Of a stretch of DNA of 64,000 nucleotides, positions 6,853-16,164 are shown in pieces (position 1 is the first letter of the stretch; every line of letters begins with the position of its first letter). The notes beneath the pieces were generated by a model, which was not told the DNA's origin, did not search any database, and worked only from the letters and a program-made list of their open reading frames with translations. The translations under genes were made by a program, and so were the position numbers. The stretch covers positions 372,001 through 436,000 of the forward strand of contig NZ_FOCL01000003.1 in assembly GCF_900110105.1 (NCBI RefSeq), written 5' to 3'. The DNA comes from Mucilaginibacter gossypiicola (lineage in GTDB: Bacteria > Bacteroidota > Bacteroidia > Sphingobacteriales > Sphingobacteriaceae).

Positions 6853-9579
6853 TTGATGATCATACGTCGATTTCTACTCCTATTATGCCTGTTACCTGCC
6901 TTTGGCGCATCTGTATTTGCCCAGCAGGATAGCATCCCCCTAACAACCATAATTGAAAAAACCAGCAAGTTCAGCGCCAGTTACCCAATTGAAAAAGTTT
7001 ACCTGCATACAGATAAACCTTACTATGCTGTTGGCGATACCATCTGGTTTAAAGCTTATGTAACTATTGAAAAGCACCAGCCATCGGCCTTGAGCCGAAT
7101 AGTTTACGTTGATCTGATCAACAACCGCGATTCGGTGGTTGAAAGTCAGCGTATTGCAGTTACCAATGGCTTTGCAAGCGGTAACATTGTGCTTAACGGC
7201 GATACCTATAAACAGGGAGCATATCGTCTGCGCAGTTACACCAACTGGATGCGTAATTTTGACCCGGATTATTTTTATGACCGCACTTTTAATGTCGGCA
7301 ATGCCATTGATAACCAGGTACGCACCAACATCAGCTACAAAAGTTCGAGCAAAAGAACCGGTGTTAAGGTTGACGCCACTATTATGTACAAAGGACCTGA
7401 TAACAGCCCTTATGCCAACAAAAAAGTAAGCTGGCAGCTCATGAAAAACGGCGACCCTGTAAGTAAAGGACGTGGGACTACCGATGACAAAGGCGTATTA
7501 CAGGTTGACATTCCTGAAAGCCAGGCCGATGTAATTACCGGCGGAATCCTTGTTACCGCCATTGATGTAGGCGACCGCAAAACCATCAGCAGCAGCTTTT
7601 CGATGCGCACCGCAGTTAAAGGCTATGATGTACAATTTTTTCCCGAAGGCGGCCAGTTAACTAACGGCATCCGCACTAAAATTGCCTTCAAAGCTATAGC
7701 TTCAAGCGGTTTAGGTGTTGATATCAAAGGCACAATAGTTGACGATAAAGGCGCCGAAGTTGCCCAGATCAACAGCGCACATTTAGGCATGGGGATCTTC
7801 GCCATTACACCCGATATCGAGCGGTCATATAAAGCAAACATCACTTTCCCTGATGGATCACAGGCAACCTATAACCTGCCGCGCGTACAATCAATGGGGA
7901 TCAATATTGCCGTTTACAACAATGACCCAACCAATCTCACTGTAAAAATATCGGCTAACGACCTGTTTTTCCAGCGTAAACAAAACAAAAGCTTTTACCT
8001 GGTAGCACAAAGCGGCGGCGTTATTTACTATGCAGCTCAAACAGTACTGCAAAGCACCGTTTATTCGGCTAATATCCCGAAAAGTAAGTTCCCTACAGGT
8101 ATTGTTCAGGTAACGCTGTTTTCATCGGGCGGATATGCTTTGTGTGAGCGAATAGTGTTTATCCAGCATAACGATCAAATGAATATTGCCCTTAAAACTG
8201 ATAAACCATCATACAGTACAAGGGGTAACGTTAAGATCACTGTATCTGCAAAAAACAATACAACGCCGGTTGAAGGCAGCTTTTCGGTAGCCGTGGTTGA
8301 TGATGGCACCGTTCCATCAAATGAAGATGCCGAATCAACCATATTGAGCAACATGTTGCTTACCTCTGATCTGAAAGGTTACATTGAAAAACCGAACTAT
8401 TATTTCAATAAGCCAGACGAAGAAAAACTAAACAACCTGGATATTTTAATGCTTACTCAAGGCTACCGTCGTTTTGATTATGAGGATATACTGGCTGATA
8501 AAAATCCGCCTATTTACCTGATGCCGGAGCAAGGTATTGATGTAATAGGAACATTAAGAACTAATGCCGGGCTTCCGGTAGCCAAAGGCAGTATAAGGTT
8601 GCTGATCCCTGATAAAAACTTTTCGGCGGAGACAATTACCGACATGTCGGGTAACTTTAAATTCTCGAATGTGAATGTGCCGGATACATCAAAAATTACC
8701 CTGAGCGCCCGTAACAATCCTAACGGACGCAACATGGTCATATCAGTTAACGGTGAAGCTTATCAAAAACTAAGCAAAAACAATAATATTGCCGAAGAGA
8801 TACTGAACATTGACAGTACTTTCCGCCCTTATCTGCAAAACAGCTATAAGCAATACCAAAGCTCACGTACCATAAAGGAAGTTGTTGTAAAGGCAACCAA
8901 AATTGTAAAAAAAGCGAGCCATACTGATTATGGTACTTTTGCCGGCTTACCTATGATGGCCGATCACGAAATATCAACACAACAATTAGATGGTTGCCCC
9001 CTGCTGATAAACTGCTTATCAACCATGGCAATGGGCCTTACTTATATTGATAACAATTTTTACATTACCCGCGATTATAATTCCGGCAGCCGCACCCCGG
9101 TACAGATATATGTAGGCAGCTTACCTGTTGATGCCAACTTCTTATCAAGCATGGCGGCAAGCGAGGTAGAATCTGTCGAAATCTTTTTAAATGACGGCGT
9201 AAGCGGGATTAATCGTAACACCCAAACTAAAGGTGTAATGGTTATCAATAAAAAAGTTGTTAAAAAACAAAAGATAACGCTTGCCCAATTACAGGAGCTT
9301 ATCCCTAAGCAAAACGTAATTACTTTTGCAGTGCAGGGATATACCAAGGCTAAAGAGTTTTATTCGCCTAAATATGATGTAACCAAAGCAGGCACCCTTG
9401 GCGGCGATTTACGCAACACCATTTATTGGAAACCCAACGTAATTACTGATAAAGCAACGGGTACTGCAACTATCAATTTCTTTAACAGTGACCAACGCGG
9501 CTCATACCGCGCGATAATTGAAGGTATTGACGCCGAAGGTAATATAGGCCGCAGCGTGATACATTACAATGTAAAATAG
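6853..9579 (+). CDS. Large secreted MG2-like protein of Bacteroidetes type
   Basis: A 908-residue protein with a signal peptide ending near FGASVFAQQ. Right after it comes YPIEKVYLHTDKPYYAVGDT, typical of the alpha-2-macroglobulin MG2-like domain found in a family of Bacteroidetes proteins. The middle holds LLTSDLKGYIEKPNYYF and LMLTQGYRRFDYED, hallmarks of that family, then a carboxypeptidase-regulatory-like beta domain (around residues 565-625) and a plug-like section (GLPMMADHEI onward). No alpha-2-macroglobulin thioester motif is visible. A transport or surface-assembly role has been guessed for such proteins but is not shown here. The next ATG, one codon on, is an equally possible start. 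Confidence 0.82.
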   Translation: MMIIRRFLLLLCLLPAFGASVFAQQDSIPLTTIIEKTSKFSASYPIEKVYLHTDKPYYAVGDTIWFKAYVTIEKHQPSALSRIVYVDLINNRDSVVESQRIAVTNGFASGNIVLNGDTYKQGAYRLRSYTNWMRNFDPDYFYDRTFNVGNAIDNQVRTNISYKSSSKRTGVKVDATIMYKGPDNSPYANKKVSWQLMKNGDPVSKGRGTTDDKGVLQVDIPESQADVITGGILVTAIDVGDRKTISSSFSMRTAVKGYDVQFFPEGGQLTNGIRTKIAFKAIASSGLGVDIKGTIVDDKGAEVAQINSAHLGMGIFAITPDIERSYKANITFPDGSQATYNLPRVQSMGINIAVYNNDPTNLTVKISANDLFFQRKQNKSFYLVAQSGGVIYYAAQTVLQSTVYSANIPKSKFPTGIVQVTLFSSGGYALCERIVFIQHNDQMNIALKTDKPSYSTRGNVKITVSAKNNTTPVEGSFSVAVVDDGTVPSNEDAESTILSNMLLTSDLKGYIEKPNYYFNKPDEEKLNNLDILMLTQGYRRFDYEDILADKNPPIYLMPEQGIDVIGTLRTNAGLPVAKGSIRLLIPDKNFSAETITDMSGNFKFSNVNVPDTSKITLSARNNPNGRNMVISVNGEAYQKLSKNNNIAEEILNIDSTFRPYLQNSYKQYQSSRTIKEVVVKATKIVKKASHTDYGTFAGLPMMADHEISTQQLDGCPLLINCLSTMAMGLTYIDNNFYITRDYNSGSRTPVQIYVGSLPVDANFLSSMAASEVESVEIFLNDGVSGINRNTQTKGVMVINKKVVKKQKITLAQLQELIPKQNVITFAVQGYTKAKEFYSPKYDVTKAGTLGGDLRNTIYWKPNVITDKATGTATINFFNSDQRGSYRAIIEGIDAEGNIGRSVIHYNVK

Positions 9580-9611
9580 TACAACACAAAAATTCGTGAT
9601 TAAATTCTGAG

Positions 9612-9650
9612 AGCCCTGATTGCTTAAGTAGCAATCAGGGCTTTTCATTT
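9612..9650 (+). terminator. Rho-independent terminator
   Basis: A 12-bp perfect stem (AGCCCTGATTGC / GCAATCAGGGCT) with a 7-nt loop is followed by TTTTCATTT, 32 bp after the stop of the MG2-like gene. Confidence 0.85.
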
Positions 9651-9788
9651 ACCTCCTATTTCGTTTAACCTAAAGTAGCCCCTCCATTACTTTCAGCCTT
9701 TTTTTAAAAAGCGTTGAGCTTTGCGCATTCGGCTTTCAGGTTTTATTAATTATATTAGTACAACCAATTTAATTTAAACATTATCATC

Positions 9789-10193
9789 ATGAACTTTCAA
9801 CTTATCAACTGGCTGGCCGTTGTGGTTGCAGCATTATCTGCATTTTTAGTTGGCGGTATCTGGTACTCTCCAGCCGTGTTTGCCAATGCCTGGATGGCAG
9901 ATAATAAACTAACCAGTGCCGAACTCCAGGCATCCAGCAAAGGCAGGGCTTTTGGCTTTACAGCTTTCTTTTCTATTATTATGGCTGTAAACCTGGCTAT
10001 GTTTTTGGCCGATGCAAAAACCGACCTTGCCTGGGGAACAGCGGCAGGTTTCCTCGCCGGTATCTGGACATTCTGTGCCATTGCCATTCACAGTTTGTTC
10101 GAGCTTAAAAGCTGGCGTTTGATATTTATAAACGGCGGTTACAGCGTGGTATCACTAACCCTGATGGGATTGATATTAGGAGCCTGGAGATAA
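9789..10193 (+). CDS. DUF1761 membrane protein
   Basis: A 134-residue protein with four predicted membrane segments. The opening NWLAVVVAALSAFLVGGIWYSP, with its WYSP turn after the first helix, is the hallmark of DUF1761. Function of the family is unknown. It is a single gene with its own upstream region containing a TATATTAG element about 30 bp before the start, one mismatch from TAnnTTTG. Confidence 0.88.
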   Translation: MNFQLINWLAVVVAALSAFLVGGIWYSPAVFANAWMADNKLTSAELQASSKGRAFGFTAFFSIIMAVNLAMFLADAKTDLAWGTAAGFLAGIWTFCAIAIHSLFELKSWRLIFINGGYSVVSLTLMGLILGAWR

Positions 10194-10378
10194 GACAATC
10201 AATACAAACAGAAACGAATTTATGCCAATTACACCAATGGTATACCGGCTTTATTGATGCAATTCATGCACTTTGAGTTAGCGCCATGAAGTATCCTTAA
10301 AATGACATTGTTGTTATACATTCCATGAACAATAATGATGTTTTTTAGTTGAACTTTACAGTAATCAAACCAAAAAAC

Positions 10379-11248
10379 ATGACCATGGCAAGCACAACAA
10401 GTTCATTTGAAAAAACATTCACCATTGGTGGCGACATTACAATCAATCGTTTGGGTTACGGCGCTATGCGTATTACCGGCCCCGGTATCTGGGGACCGCC
10501 GAAAGATAAAGACGAAAGTATCCGTGTGTTAAAGCGTGCTGTTGAACTCGGCGTAAATTTTATTGATACTGCCGATAGTTACGGACCAAATGTATCAGAA
10601 GAATTAATTGCAAAAGCCCTGCATCCCTACCCTACTGATCTCCTGATAGGTACAAAAGGAGGGCTGTTGCGTACCGGCCCCGGCGAGTGGCCTATTGACT
10701 CTTCGCCGGAACATTTAAAAGCAGCTCTTGAAGGTAGCTTGAAACGCCTCCAGGTTGACCGGATCGATCTTTACCAGTTACACCGGATCGACCCTAAAGT
10801 GCCTGCCGAAAAATCATTTGAGTTTTTACAAAAGGCCCAGCAGGATGGCAAGATCAGGCATATAGGCTTATCTGAAGTAAGCGTTGAGGATATTAAACTT
10901 GCCCAACAATATTTTGAAGTAGTATCGGTACAAAATATGTACAGCGTTGATAACCGCAAATGGGAGGCTGAGCTGGAATATACCCGCGACCATAACATTG
11001 CCTTTATTCCATGGTTCCCGCTTGGAGGCGGTAATGTACAGGGCGAAGAGATATTAAATCGTATCGCAGCTAAACATGGCGCCACCCTTCACCAGATTGC
11101 CTTGAGCTGGCTACTGCACCACTCGCCCAATATTTTGCTTATACCGGGTACTTCAAGCGTGCAACACCTGGAAGAGAATATGAAAACTGCCGATATTCAG
11201 TTATCAGAAGATGATATTGATGTGCTAAACAGTTTGTCTGAAGCATAA
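10379..11248 (+). CDS. Aldo/keto reductase
   Basis: NAD(P)H-dependent (beta/alpha)8-barrel oxidoreductase of 289 residues. Catalytic tetrad residues are visible: Asp and Tyr in NFIDTADSYGPNVSE, Lys in LIGTKGGLL, and His in DLYQLHRIDP. The C-terminal cofactor section LLIPGTSSVQHLEENM is typical of the family. The frame opens earlier at a TTG (10349), but the ATG at 10379 is more likely; another in-frame ATG lies two codons on. Substrate cannot be predicted. It is followed at once by a terminator. Confidence 0.92.
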   Translation: MTMASTTSSFEKTFTIGGDITINRLGYGAMRITGPGIWGPPKDKDESIRVLKRAVELGVNFIDTADSYGPNVSEELIAKALHPYPTDLLIGTKGGLLRTGPGEWPIDSSPEHLKAALEGSLKRLQVDRIDLYQLHRIDPKVPAEKSFEFLQKAQQDGKIRHIGLSEVSVEDIKLAQQYFEVVSVQNMYSVDNRKWEAELEYTRDHNIAFIPWFPLGGGNVQGEEILNRIAAKHGATLHQIALSWLLHHSPNILLIPGTSSVQHLEENMKTADIQLSEDDIDVLNSLSEA

Positions 11249-11270
11249 ATAAAAAATTCAGAAGCTAAAA

Positions 11271-11312
11271 TTAAAAAGGATGTCAGTAATTTGGCATCCT
11301 TTTTAATTTTTT
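11271..11312 (+). terminator. Rho-independent terminator
   Basis: A 12-bp stem (TTAAAAAGGATG / CATCCTTTTTAA) and a 12-nt loop, then a T-rich run, just after the aldo/keto reductase gene. Confidence 0.75.
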
Positions 11313-11333
11313 AAATAAATATAAAAAGGTCGC

Positions 11334-11756
11334 ATGGCCTATGAATCCCGAATGAGAAGTAAAGAAGATATACTAAATAGCTATAACACTACCGGTGCCG
11401 ACGGTCTGCCAGAGATATCCGCCGAAGACCTCCTTAATGCTATGGAGGCCTATAAACAGGAATGGGCCGAGGCCGCTTTTGCGGCAGCGCGGCAACAGGA
11501 TGCCTCAGGCAATTTTACATTTAACAATTACGCAGAGTTCATTGCCGATATCGAAAGAGACACAAAACCTATGGATGGGTTTGGCATAACCCTGGCCGCA
11601 GTAGCCGATAGTATTGTTACAAACTTTTTGCCCGATGATGATTCGGTAACCGAGTTTGATTTTGACTTCACTATGCAGGGTAAAGGTTATACGGCCTTTT
11701 ATACCAAAGATACCCAGGGCTATTGGAAAATGAGCCGATGGGCGGAGCAGTTTTAA
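11334..11756 (+). CDS. Hypothetical small acidic protein
   Basis: A 140-residue protein, acidic and without signal peptide or membrane segment. The visible pattern is an N-terminal helical part (EDLLNAMEAYKQEWAEAAF) and a C-terminal strand-rich part ending YWKMSRWAEQF. I do not recognise a family. The ATG at 11334 follows the preceding terminator by about 20 bp; a second ATG (MRSKED) six codons later is an alternative start. Confidence 0.6.
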   Translation: MAYESRMRSKEDILNSYNTTGADGLPEISAEDLLNAMEAYKQEWAEAAFAAARQQDASGNFTFNNYAEFIADIERDTKPMDGFGITLAAVADSIVTNFLPDDDSVTEFDFDFTMQGKGYTAFYTKDTQGYWKMSRWAEQF

Positions 11757-11942
11757 GTGAGTAGTGGCAGTTGCAGTGGGCAGTATTCAGTTTGCAGTCA
11801 GCAACGACATAAGAGAAGCTACAATTACATGCGCAAGCTAATTTACAAAACTGCATATTGCCCACAGAAACCGCCACTTGACACTGTCATGTCAACCGCG
11901 AACTGAATATTTTCTACTGAAAAACTGCCAACTGCCACTAAC
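11757..11942. repeat. Convergent intergenic region with CAGTTTGCAGT-type short repeats
   Basis: Left part (TAGTGGCAGTTGCAGTGGGCAG) and right part (AACTGCCAACTGCCACTA) form a loose inverted repeat between two convergent genes, with further copies of CAGTTTGCAG-like words between. The same word family recurs at 31785-31865. No gene is supported here. Confidence 0.5.
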
Positions 11943-12233
11943 TTACAAGTCTGCCACTTTAAATGGCTTCACATCAACACTTTCCCAAACACGTTGTGTA
12001 ATATAAGGATCTGCATTTTTCCAGGCCTCTAATTCTTCAAAGGTTTCAAACTGTACAATCATTGTTGAACCTATCATTTTGCCTTCATCATTGAGCATAG
12101 CTCCGGCTACAACTAAATTACCGCTGGCTTTAAGCGCTTTTGCACCATCAACATGATGCGGACGCGCAGCCATGCGGCGGTCAAATGCTTCGGCGTCTGT
12201 GTAATCATATGCGGTTACAAGGTATTGCTTCAT
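11943..12233 (-). CDS. YciI-family protein
   Basis: A 96-residue ferredoxin-like fold protein. It shows the family layout: an N-terminal strand (KQYLVTAYDYTD), the RMAARPHHVDGAKALKASG helix with the conserved His, a VVAGAMLNDEGKMIGSTMIV hairpin, and a C-terminal ENADPY-like segment (KNADPYITQRVWESVDVKPF). YciI proteins resemble muconolactone isomerase, but their reaction is generally unknown. It is monocistronic and converges on the preceding hypothetical gene. Confidence 0.9.
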   Translation of the reverse strand: MKQYLVTAYDYTDAEAFDRRMAARPHHVDGAKALKASGNLVVAGAMLNDEGKMIGSTMIVQFETFEELEAWKNADPYITQRVWESVDVKPFKVADL

Positions 12234-12383
12234 AAGTATTTATTTAACTGGTTAAAGGGGTTTTATCGGGGCCGAATATCAGCAAAACTACCCCATAAAA
12301 ATAAATTAAAAATTAAAATAAATTTATAACTGTAAAGTTGACAATTTTTACAATATTTGTTTTCCGAAAAACCAACCTGAATA

Positions 12384-13550
12384 ATGAAGAATAATTTGCA
12401 CCAGGAATTTAACAAGATCTTTAACAAAGAAGCAGACAACGCATACTTTTCGCCAGGCCGCGTAAACCTTATTGGCGAGCATATTGATTATAACGGTGGG
12501 CTGGTTATGCCATGCGCCATTACTTTTGGTACTTATTTATTAACCTCGCCTAATGAGGATGGCATTTTCCGCTTCAGAAGCTTAAATTTCAACGAGCAAA
12601 AAGATATTCCGCTGCAACTTCATTACGAAAAAACCGGCGAAAACTGGTTCAACTTCCCCATTGGTGTTATCGACCGTTTTGTACAAGATGGGCACCAGCT
12701 TAAAGGGCTGGATATGTTATTTTATGGCGATATCCCAATTGGCTCGGGCTTGTCGTCATCAGCTTCAATTGAAGTGGTTACCTCTTATGCACTTAATGAC
12801 CTGTTTAATAGCGGCTACAGCAAGCTCGACCTGGTTAAACTTTCAAAACATGTAGAAAACAACTTTATTGGTGTTAACTGCGGCATTATGGACCAATTTG
12901 CCGTTGCTTTCGGCGAAAAAAACAAGGCTCTGATGCTGAATTGCGATACTTTAGATTACCAGGCGGTTGATAGCAACCTTGGCGAATATGTACTGGCCAT
13001 TATCAATACAAACAAGCCACGTAAATTGGCCGAATCAAAATATAACGAACGTGTACAGGAGTGCCAGGCAGCCCTTCAGGCCCTGCAGCAGCAACTTGAT
13101 ATTAAATATCTTTGCGATATCAACAGTGAAACTTTAGAACAGTATAAACACCTGATCTCCGACCCAATTGTACTAAAACGTGCCAAACACGTAATTGAAG
13201 AAAACGACCGCGTAAAACTGGCCGCAAAAGCTTTGGCTGCCAACAATCTGGCCGAATTTGGAAAATTGATGTATGCCTCACATGATTCCCTGCGCGATTT
13301 GTATGAAGTAAGTGGCGTTGAACTGGATACAGTTGCCGAATACAGCAAAACCAACCCTGATGTTGCCGGTGCACGTATGACTGGTGCGGGCTTTGGCGGC
13401 TGCGCCATAGCATTGGTAAAAGGTGATGCTTTCGACAAATTCAGTAAGGAAGTAACCGAATATTATACACAAAAAATTGGCTACGCACCTTCGGTTTACA
13501 GTTCGCTTATTGGCGACGGCGTAGGTGTACTGGCATCAGTACTTAACTAA
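12384..13550 (+). CDS. galK: Galactokinase
   Basis: Phosphorylates D-galactose to galactose-1-phosphate (Leloir pathway). GHMP-kinase features are present in order: the galactokinase signature SPGRVNLIGEHIDYNGG (residues 23-39), the ATP-binding GSGLSSSASIEV (about 118-129), the catalytic region CGIMDQFAVAFG, and motif 3 AGARMTGAGFGGCAIALV (about 327-344). At 388 residues it has the usual length. No galT, galE or galactose transporter lies beside it. The AT-rich upstream region has a TTGACAATTTTTACAATATTTG stretch that may hold the promoter, but the spacing is unusual. Confidence 0.97.
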   Translation: MKNNLHQEFNKIFNKEADNAYFSPGRVNLIGEHIDYNGGLVMPCAITFGTYLLTSPNEDGIFRFRSLNFNEQKDIPLQLHYEKTGENWFNFPIGVIDRFVQDGHQLKGLDMLFYGDIPIGSGLSSSASIEVVTSYALNDLFNSGYSKLDLVKLSKHVENNFIGVNCGIMDQFAVAFGEKNKALMLNCDTLDYQAVDSNLGEYVLAIINTNKPRKLAESKYNERVQECQAALQALQQQLDIKYLCDINSETLEQYKHLISDPIVLKRAKHVIEENDRVKLAAKALAANNLAEFGKLMYASHDSLRDLYEVSGVELDTVAEYSKTNPDVAGARMTGAGFGGCAIALVKGDAFDKFSKEVTEYYTQKIGYAPSVYSSLIGDGVGVLASVLN

Positions 13551-13580
13551 GGGCTTTTTTTAATATTTTTGCGCCCTTAT

Positions 13581-13631
13581 AATGGTTCATTAGCTCATTG
13601 CGGTAAAGCACCAATGAACTAATGAACCATT
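13581..13631. repeat. Long hairpin before the SpoU methyltransferase gene
   Basis: Arms of 20 nt (13581-13600 and 13612-13631) pair with a single mismatch around an 11-nt loop. The arms are built from the word AATGAAC and its complement. It could terminate galK transcription, although no clean T-tract follows. It ends 20 bp before the next start codon. Confidence 0.6.
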
Positions 13632-13650
13632 TAACTAATAAACTATAGGG

Positions 13651-14181
13651 ATGCGCAAATTAAAATTGGATGAGCTGAACCGGGCTACGGTTGATGAATT
13701 TAAAGCCCAGGATAAATTACCGGTAGCTGTAGTGTTGGATAATGTGCGGAGCATGCACAACATCGGTTCCATTTTCCGTACATCAGATGGTTTTGCAGTT
13801 GAGCAGATCTGCCTCTGTGGCATTACCGCCCAACCTCCCCACCGCGAAATCGAAAAAACGGCACTCGGCGCTACCCAATCTGTTAACTGGAGCTATTATG
13901 AAACTCCCTTACAAGCTGTTGAACAATTACGTAAAGACGGTTACCAGATCATAGCTATTGAACAGGCCGAAAATAGCACCATGCTTCACGAGTTTAAACC
14001 AGCTGAGGATGGCAAATACGCCCTCATTTTTGGTAACGAAGTAAATGGCGTAAGCGACGAAGTAATGCATGTTATTGACGGATGTATCGAAATTCCCCAG
14101 TTTGGCACCAAACATTCGTTTAATATTGTAGTATCGGTCGGGATTGTACTTTGGGACTTTTTTGCCAAGATGGCGATATAA
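13651..14181 (+). CDS. SpoU/TrmH-family RNA 2'-O-methyltransferase
   Basis: A 176-residue SPOUT methyltransferase. Motif 1 (VVLDNVRSMHNIGSIFRT), motif 2 (ALIFGNEVNGVSDEVM) and motif 3 (CIEIPQFGTKHSFNIVVSVGIV) that build the trefoil knot and bind S-adenosylmethionine are all visible. Target is probably a tRNA or rRNA ribose; which one cannot be told from sequence. It lacks an N-terminal substrate-binding extension, so it is a minimal form. It is followed directly by a dispersed palindromic repeat. Confidence 0.92.
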   Translation: MRKLKLDELNRATVDEFKAQDKLPVAVVLDNVRSMHNIGSIFRTSDGFAVEQICLCGITAQPPHREIEKTALGATQSVNWSYYETPLQAVEQLRKDGYQIIAIEQAENSTMLHEFKPAEDGKYALIFGNEVNGVSDEVMHVIDGCIEIPQFGTKHSFNIVVSVGIVLWDFFAKMAI

Positions 14182-14188
14182 ATACCCC

Positions 14189-14280
14189 ATGTCATTGCGA
14201 GCGTAGCGTGGCAACCGCACGGAGGCATATTCGCTATGTATAGCAAGCGATTGCTTCGTCGTTCCTCCTCGCAATGACAT
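14189..14280. repeat. Dispersed 92-bp palindromic repeat, copy 1
   Basis: Begins ATGTCATTGCGAGCG and ends CGCAATGACAT, so the ends are inverted copies; the inner part includes GCAACCGCACGGAGGCAT and GATTGCTTCGTCG. Copies lie also at 21594-21685, 26377-26460 and 30179-30266. It sits between a rightward gene and a convergent GNAT gene. Confidence 0.85.
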
Positions 14281-14290
14281 CTATTTTAAT

Positions 14291-14968
14291 TTACTTCCTC
14301 AACACATAAAACGACATTTCCTTCCTCGTTACAAAACCAAGCTTTTTATATACGCTGATAGCCCTTTCATTTTCACTTTTCACGTGCAGAAATGGAATTC
14401 CAGCAGCTGCTTTAATGCGTTTGGCCTGGTTTAACAATAATTTACCGGCGTACCCGCGCCCAAGGTAATCAGGATGTGTACAAACAGCGCTGATTTCGGC
14501 ATACGGAGTAGGATTCAACCGCTGGCCGGCCATAGCAACCAGCTTATCGCCATCAAATATACCTCGATAGTGTCCAAACTCAATAGTGCGTTCTATGAAA
14601 GGCCCGGGATTGGTTAATTGAGTAAGTTCCAGCATTTGGGGCACGTGCTGTTCTGTAAGCGGCAACAACTCTTCATCGGTAAAATCGGCTGGCACTTTTC
14701 CCTCAAAAACCATCTGCAGGCATTTAAGGTAATGTACTATTTCCCATTGCTCCGGGATCACAATATCATGCGGTGCTATAAAGATAAAATGACTTTCAAA
14801 AGGAATGATATCGTAAAGCAGGTTAAAATTTTCGGCAGAGATTTCAGGAATACCAACAAAAGGAGAAACCTCCTTCGGGAAATATTTAGCTATATCATTG
14901 CCTCCTGCAAAGATTTTATTACCGGTGTTAAGTGCGTTCCAGGCGGGGTTATCAAGTACATGTTCCAT
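14291..14968 (-). CDS. GNAT-family N-acetyltransferase
   Basis: A 225-residue protein with the acetyl-CoA-binding GNAT core in its C-terminal half: strand VCTHPDYLGRGYAGKLLL gives the R/Q-x-x-G-x-G/A loop (GRGYAG), and NERAISVYKKLGF is the usual C-terminal helix-strand. The N-terminal half (about 110 residues) is less conserved and probably shapes the substrate site. Substrate unknown. Confidence 0.9.
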   Translation of the reverse strand: MEHVLDNPAWNALNTGNKIFAGGNDIAKYFPKEVSPFVGIPEISAENFNLLYDIIPFESHFIFIAPHDIVIPEQWEIVHYLKCLQMVFEGKVPADFTDEELLPLTEQHVPQMLELTQLTNPGPFIERTIEFGHYRGIFDGDKLVAMAGQRLNPTPYAEISAVCTHPDYLGRGYAGKLLLNQAKRIKAAAGIPFLHVKSENERAISVYKKLGFVTRKEMSFYVLRK

Positions 14969-15070
14969 TAAAGCAAAGCTATTAAAAATACCAGGCAGCA
15001 GGGTTTTGGCTTGTCATTCAATTTTAATTTAATGCTTACATTAGCCTTATCCAATACCAAAGTGCTTACT

Positions 15071-15730
15071 ATGAATGCTCTCGCTAAAAAACTAATGATC
15101 AAGCCCAATTCGCGCTGGCTACTGCTAAATGCACCCGCCGGTTACCAGGATAGCCTTTCTCCCTTGCCTGATAATGCCAGCCTGGCTTTCAACACCGAGG
15201 GCGAATTTAACGGTATTCAACTATTTGTGACTAATAGCGCCGCACTGATATCAGAACTTAAGGTGATCACTCCCCTCCTCAAGGCTGATATCGTTTTCTG
15301 GATCATCTACCCTAAAAAAAATTCAGGTATTCAAACCGATCTGGAAATGATGAGCAGTTGGGATGCCCCGGCGCAATATGGCTTGCGCCCGGTAGCATCG
15401 GCGGCTGTTAATGAAGTATGGACGGCATTACGTTTTCGCCCGGTTGAAGCCGTAAAAGTTTCTGAAGGACGCAATGAGGCTGTACGCAACAATGAACACA
15501 GCGCTTATATTGATGTAGATAATAAAATAGTTACCCTGCCCGATTATATAAAGGAAACGTTGGAACAATATCCGGGGGTACTTGATTACTTCCAGTCGCT
15601 GGCCTACAGCCATAAAAAGGAGTATGTGCTTTGGATCCTTACAGCCAAACAGGAAAAAACCCGTCAGGACCGTTTAGCTAAAATGGTTGAAATGCTGCAG
15701 AATAAAAAGAAAAATCCTTCGGATAAATAA
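15071..15730 (+). CDS. Protein with C-terminal YdeI/OmpD-associated-like domain
   Basis: About 219 residues from the ATG at 15071 (MNALAKKLMIKPN), chosen because conserved-looking sequence begins there; the frame stays open back to 15011. The N-terminal part (RWLLLNAPAGY, LKADIVFWIIYPKKN) resembles DUF3052-like proteins. The C-terminal part (LPDYIKETLEQYPGVLDYFQSL, then a helical TAKQEKTRQDRLAKMVEML) matches the YdeI/OmpD-associated domain, linked in the family to stress or bacteriocin protection. The fold assignment is from pattern memory, and the function is not established. Confidence 0.7.
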   Translation: MNALAKKLMIKPNSRWLLLNAPAGYQDSLSPLPDNASLAFNTEGEFNGIQLFVTNSAALISELKVITPLLKADIVFWIIYPKKNSGIQTDLEMMSSWDAPAQYGLRPVASAAVNEVWTALRFRPVEAVKVSEGRNEAVRNNEHSAYIDVDNKIVTLPDYIKETLEQYPGVLDYFQSLAYSHKKEYVLWILTAKQEKTRQDRLAKMVEMLQNKKKNPSDK

Positions 15731-15757
15731 AAAGCTTCAAAATAGCCATCAAACAAA

Positions 15758-15795
15758 ATCGCCCTGTATTTTCAACAAATACAGGGCGATTTTAT
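15758..15795. terminator. Bidirectional terminator between convergent genes
   Basis: A 14-bp perfect stem (ATCGCCCTGTATTT / AAATACAGGGCGAT) with a 5-nt loop has A-rich and T-rich flanks on both sides, midway between the stops of two convergent genes. Confidence 0.88.
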
Positions 15796-15808
15796 GTTCA
15801 ACTATTAT

Positions 15809-16024
15809 TTACCAGCCAGAGCCTTTTTTAGCATTACCATTTTTGATATGCTCTTCGGCAGTAGCTTTACCCATAATGGCAGCCATTTTGTTACCTTCAC
15901 TGTCAGTTCCTGTGGCAATGTATCTGCCCGATTTTACGTCGATAACGGGATTGATCATCGGTACATTTTTAGTTTTTGTCTTCACTGAATAAGCGGTGAT
16001 ACCGCTTCCTTTTTCTGTTGCCAT
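15809..16024 (-). CDS. Conserved-looking small protein, unknown
   Basis: A 71-residue basic protein (MATEKGSGITAYSVKTKTKN...). It has a beta-rich middle (INPVIDVKSGRYIATGTDSEGNK) and a C-terminal helix with MGKATAEEHIKNG. No family recognised. Coding is supported by its own bidirectional terminator just downstream and by sound codon use. Confidence 0.65.
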   Translation of the reverse strand: MATEKGSGITAYSVKTKTKNVPMINPVIDVKSGRYIATGTDSEGNKMAAIMGKATAEEHIKNGNAKKGSGW

Positions 16025-16164
16025 GATAAGTTTCTTTTGTTTTTTAATGTTAACCCCATTTAAACTGAATTGTTTTCAGCACAGGTATAATTGGTTTCTA
16101 TGCGTAAACATGCATCATTTTTTTTTAATTAAAAATAGCTGCGATAAATAATTTGTTAACAGAT
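16025..16164. other. AT-rich intergenic spacer
   Basis: This 140-bp region precedes the small leftward gene and must hold its promoter. No clear terminator for the GNAT gene upstream of it was seen. Confidence 0.35.

Noticed and set aside
9797..10087. 96-codon minus-strand frame
   Set aside because: Antisense to the DUF1761 gene with its clear membrane segments.
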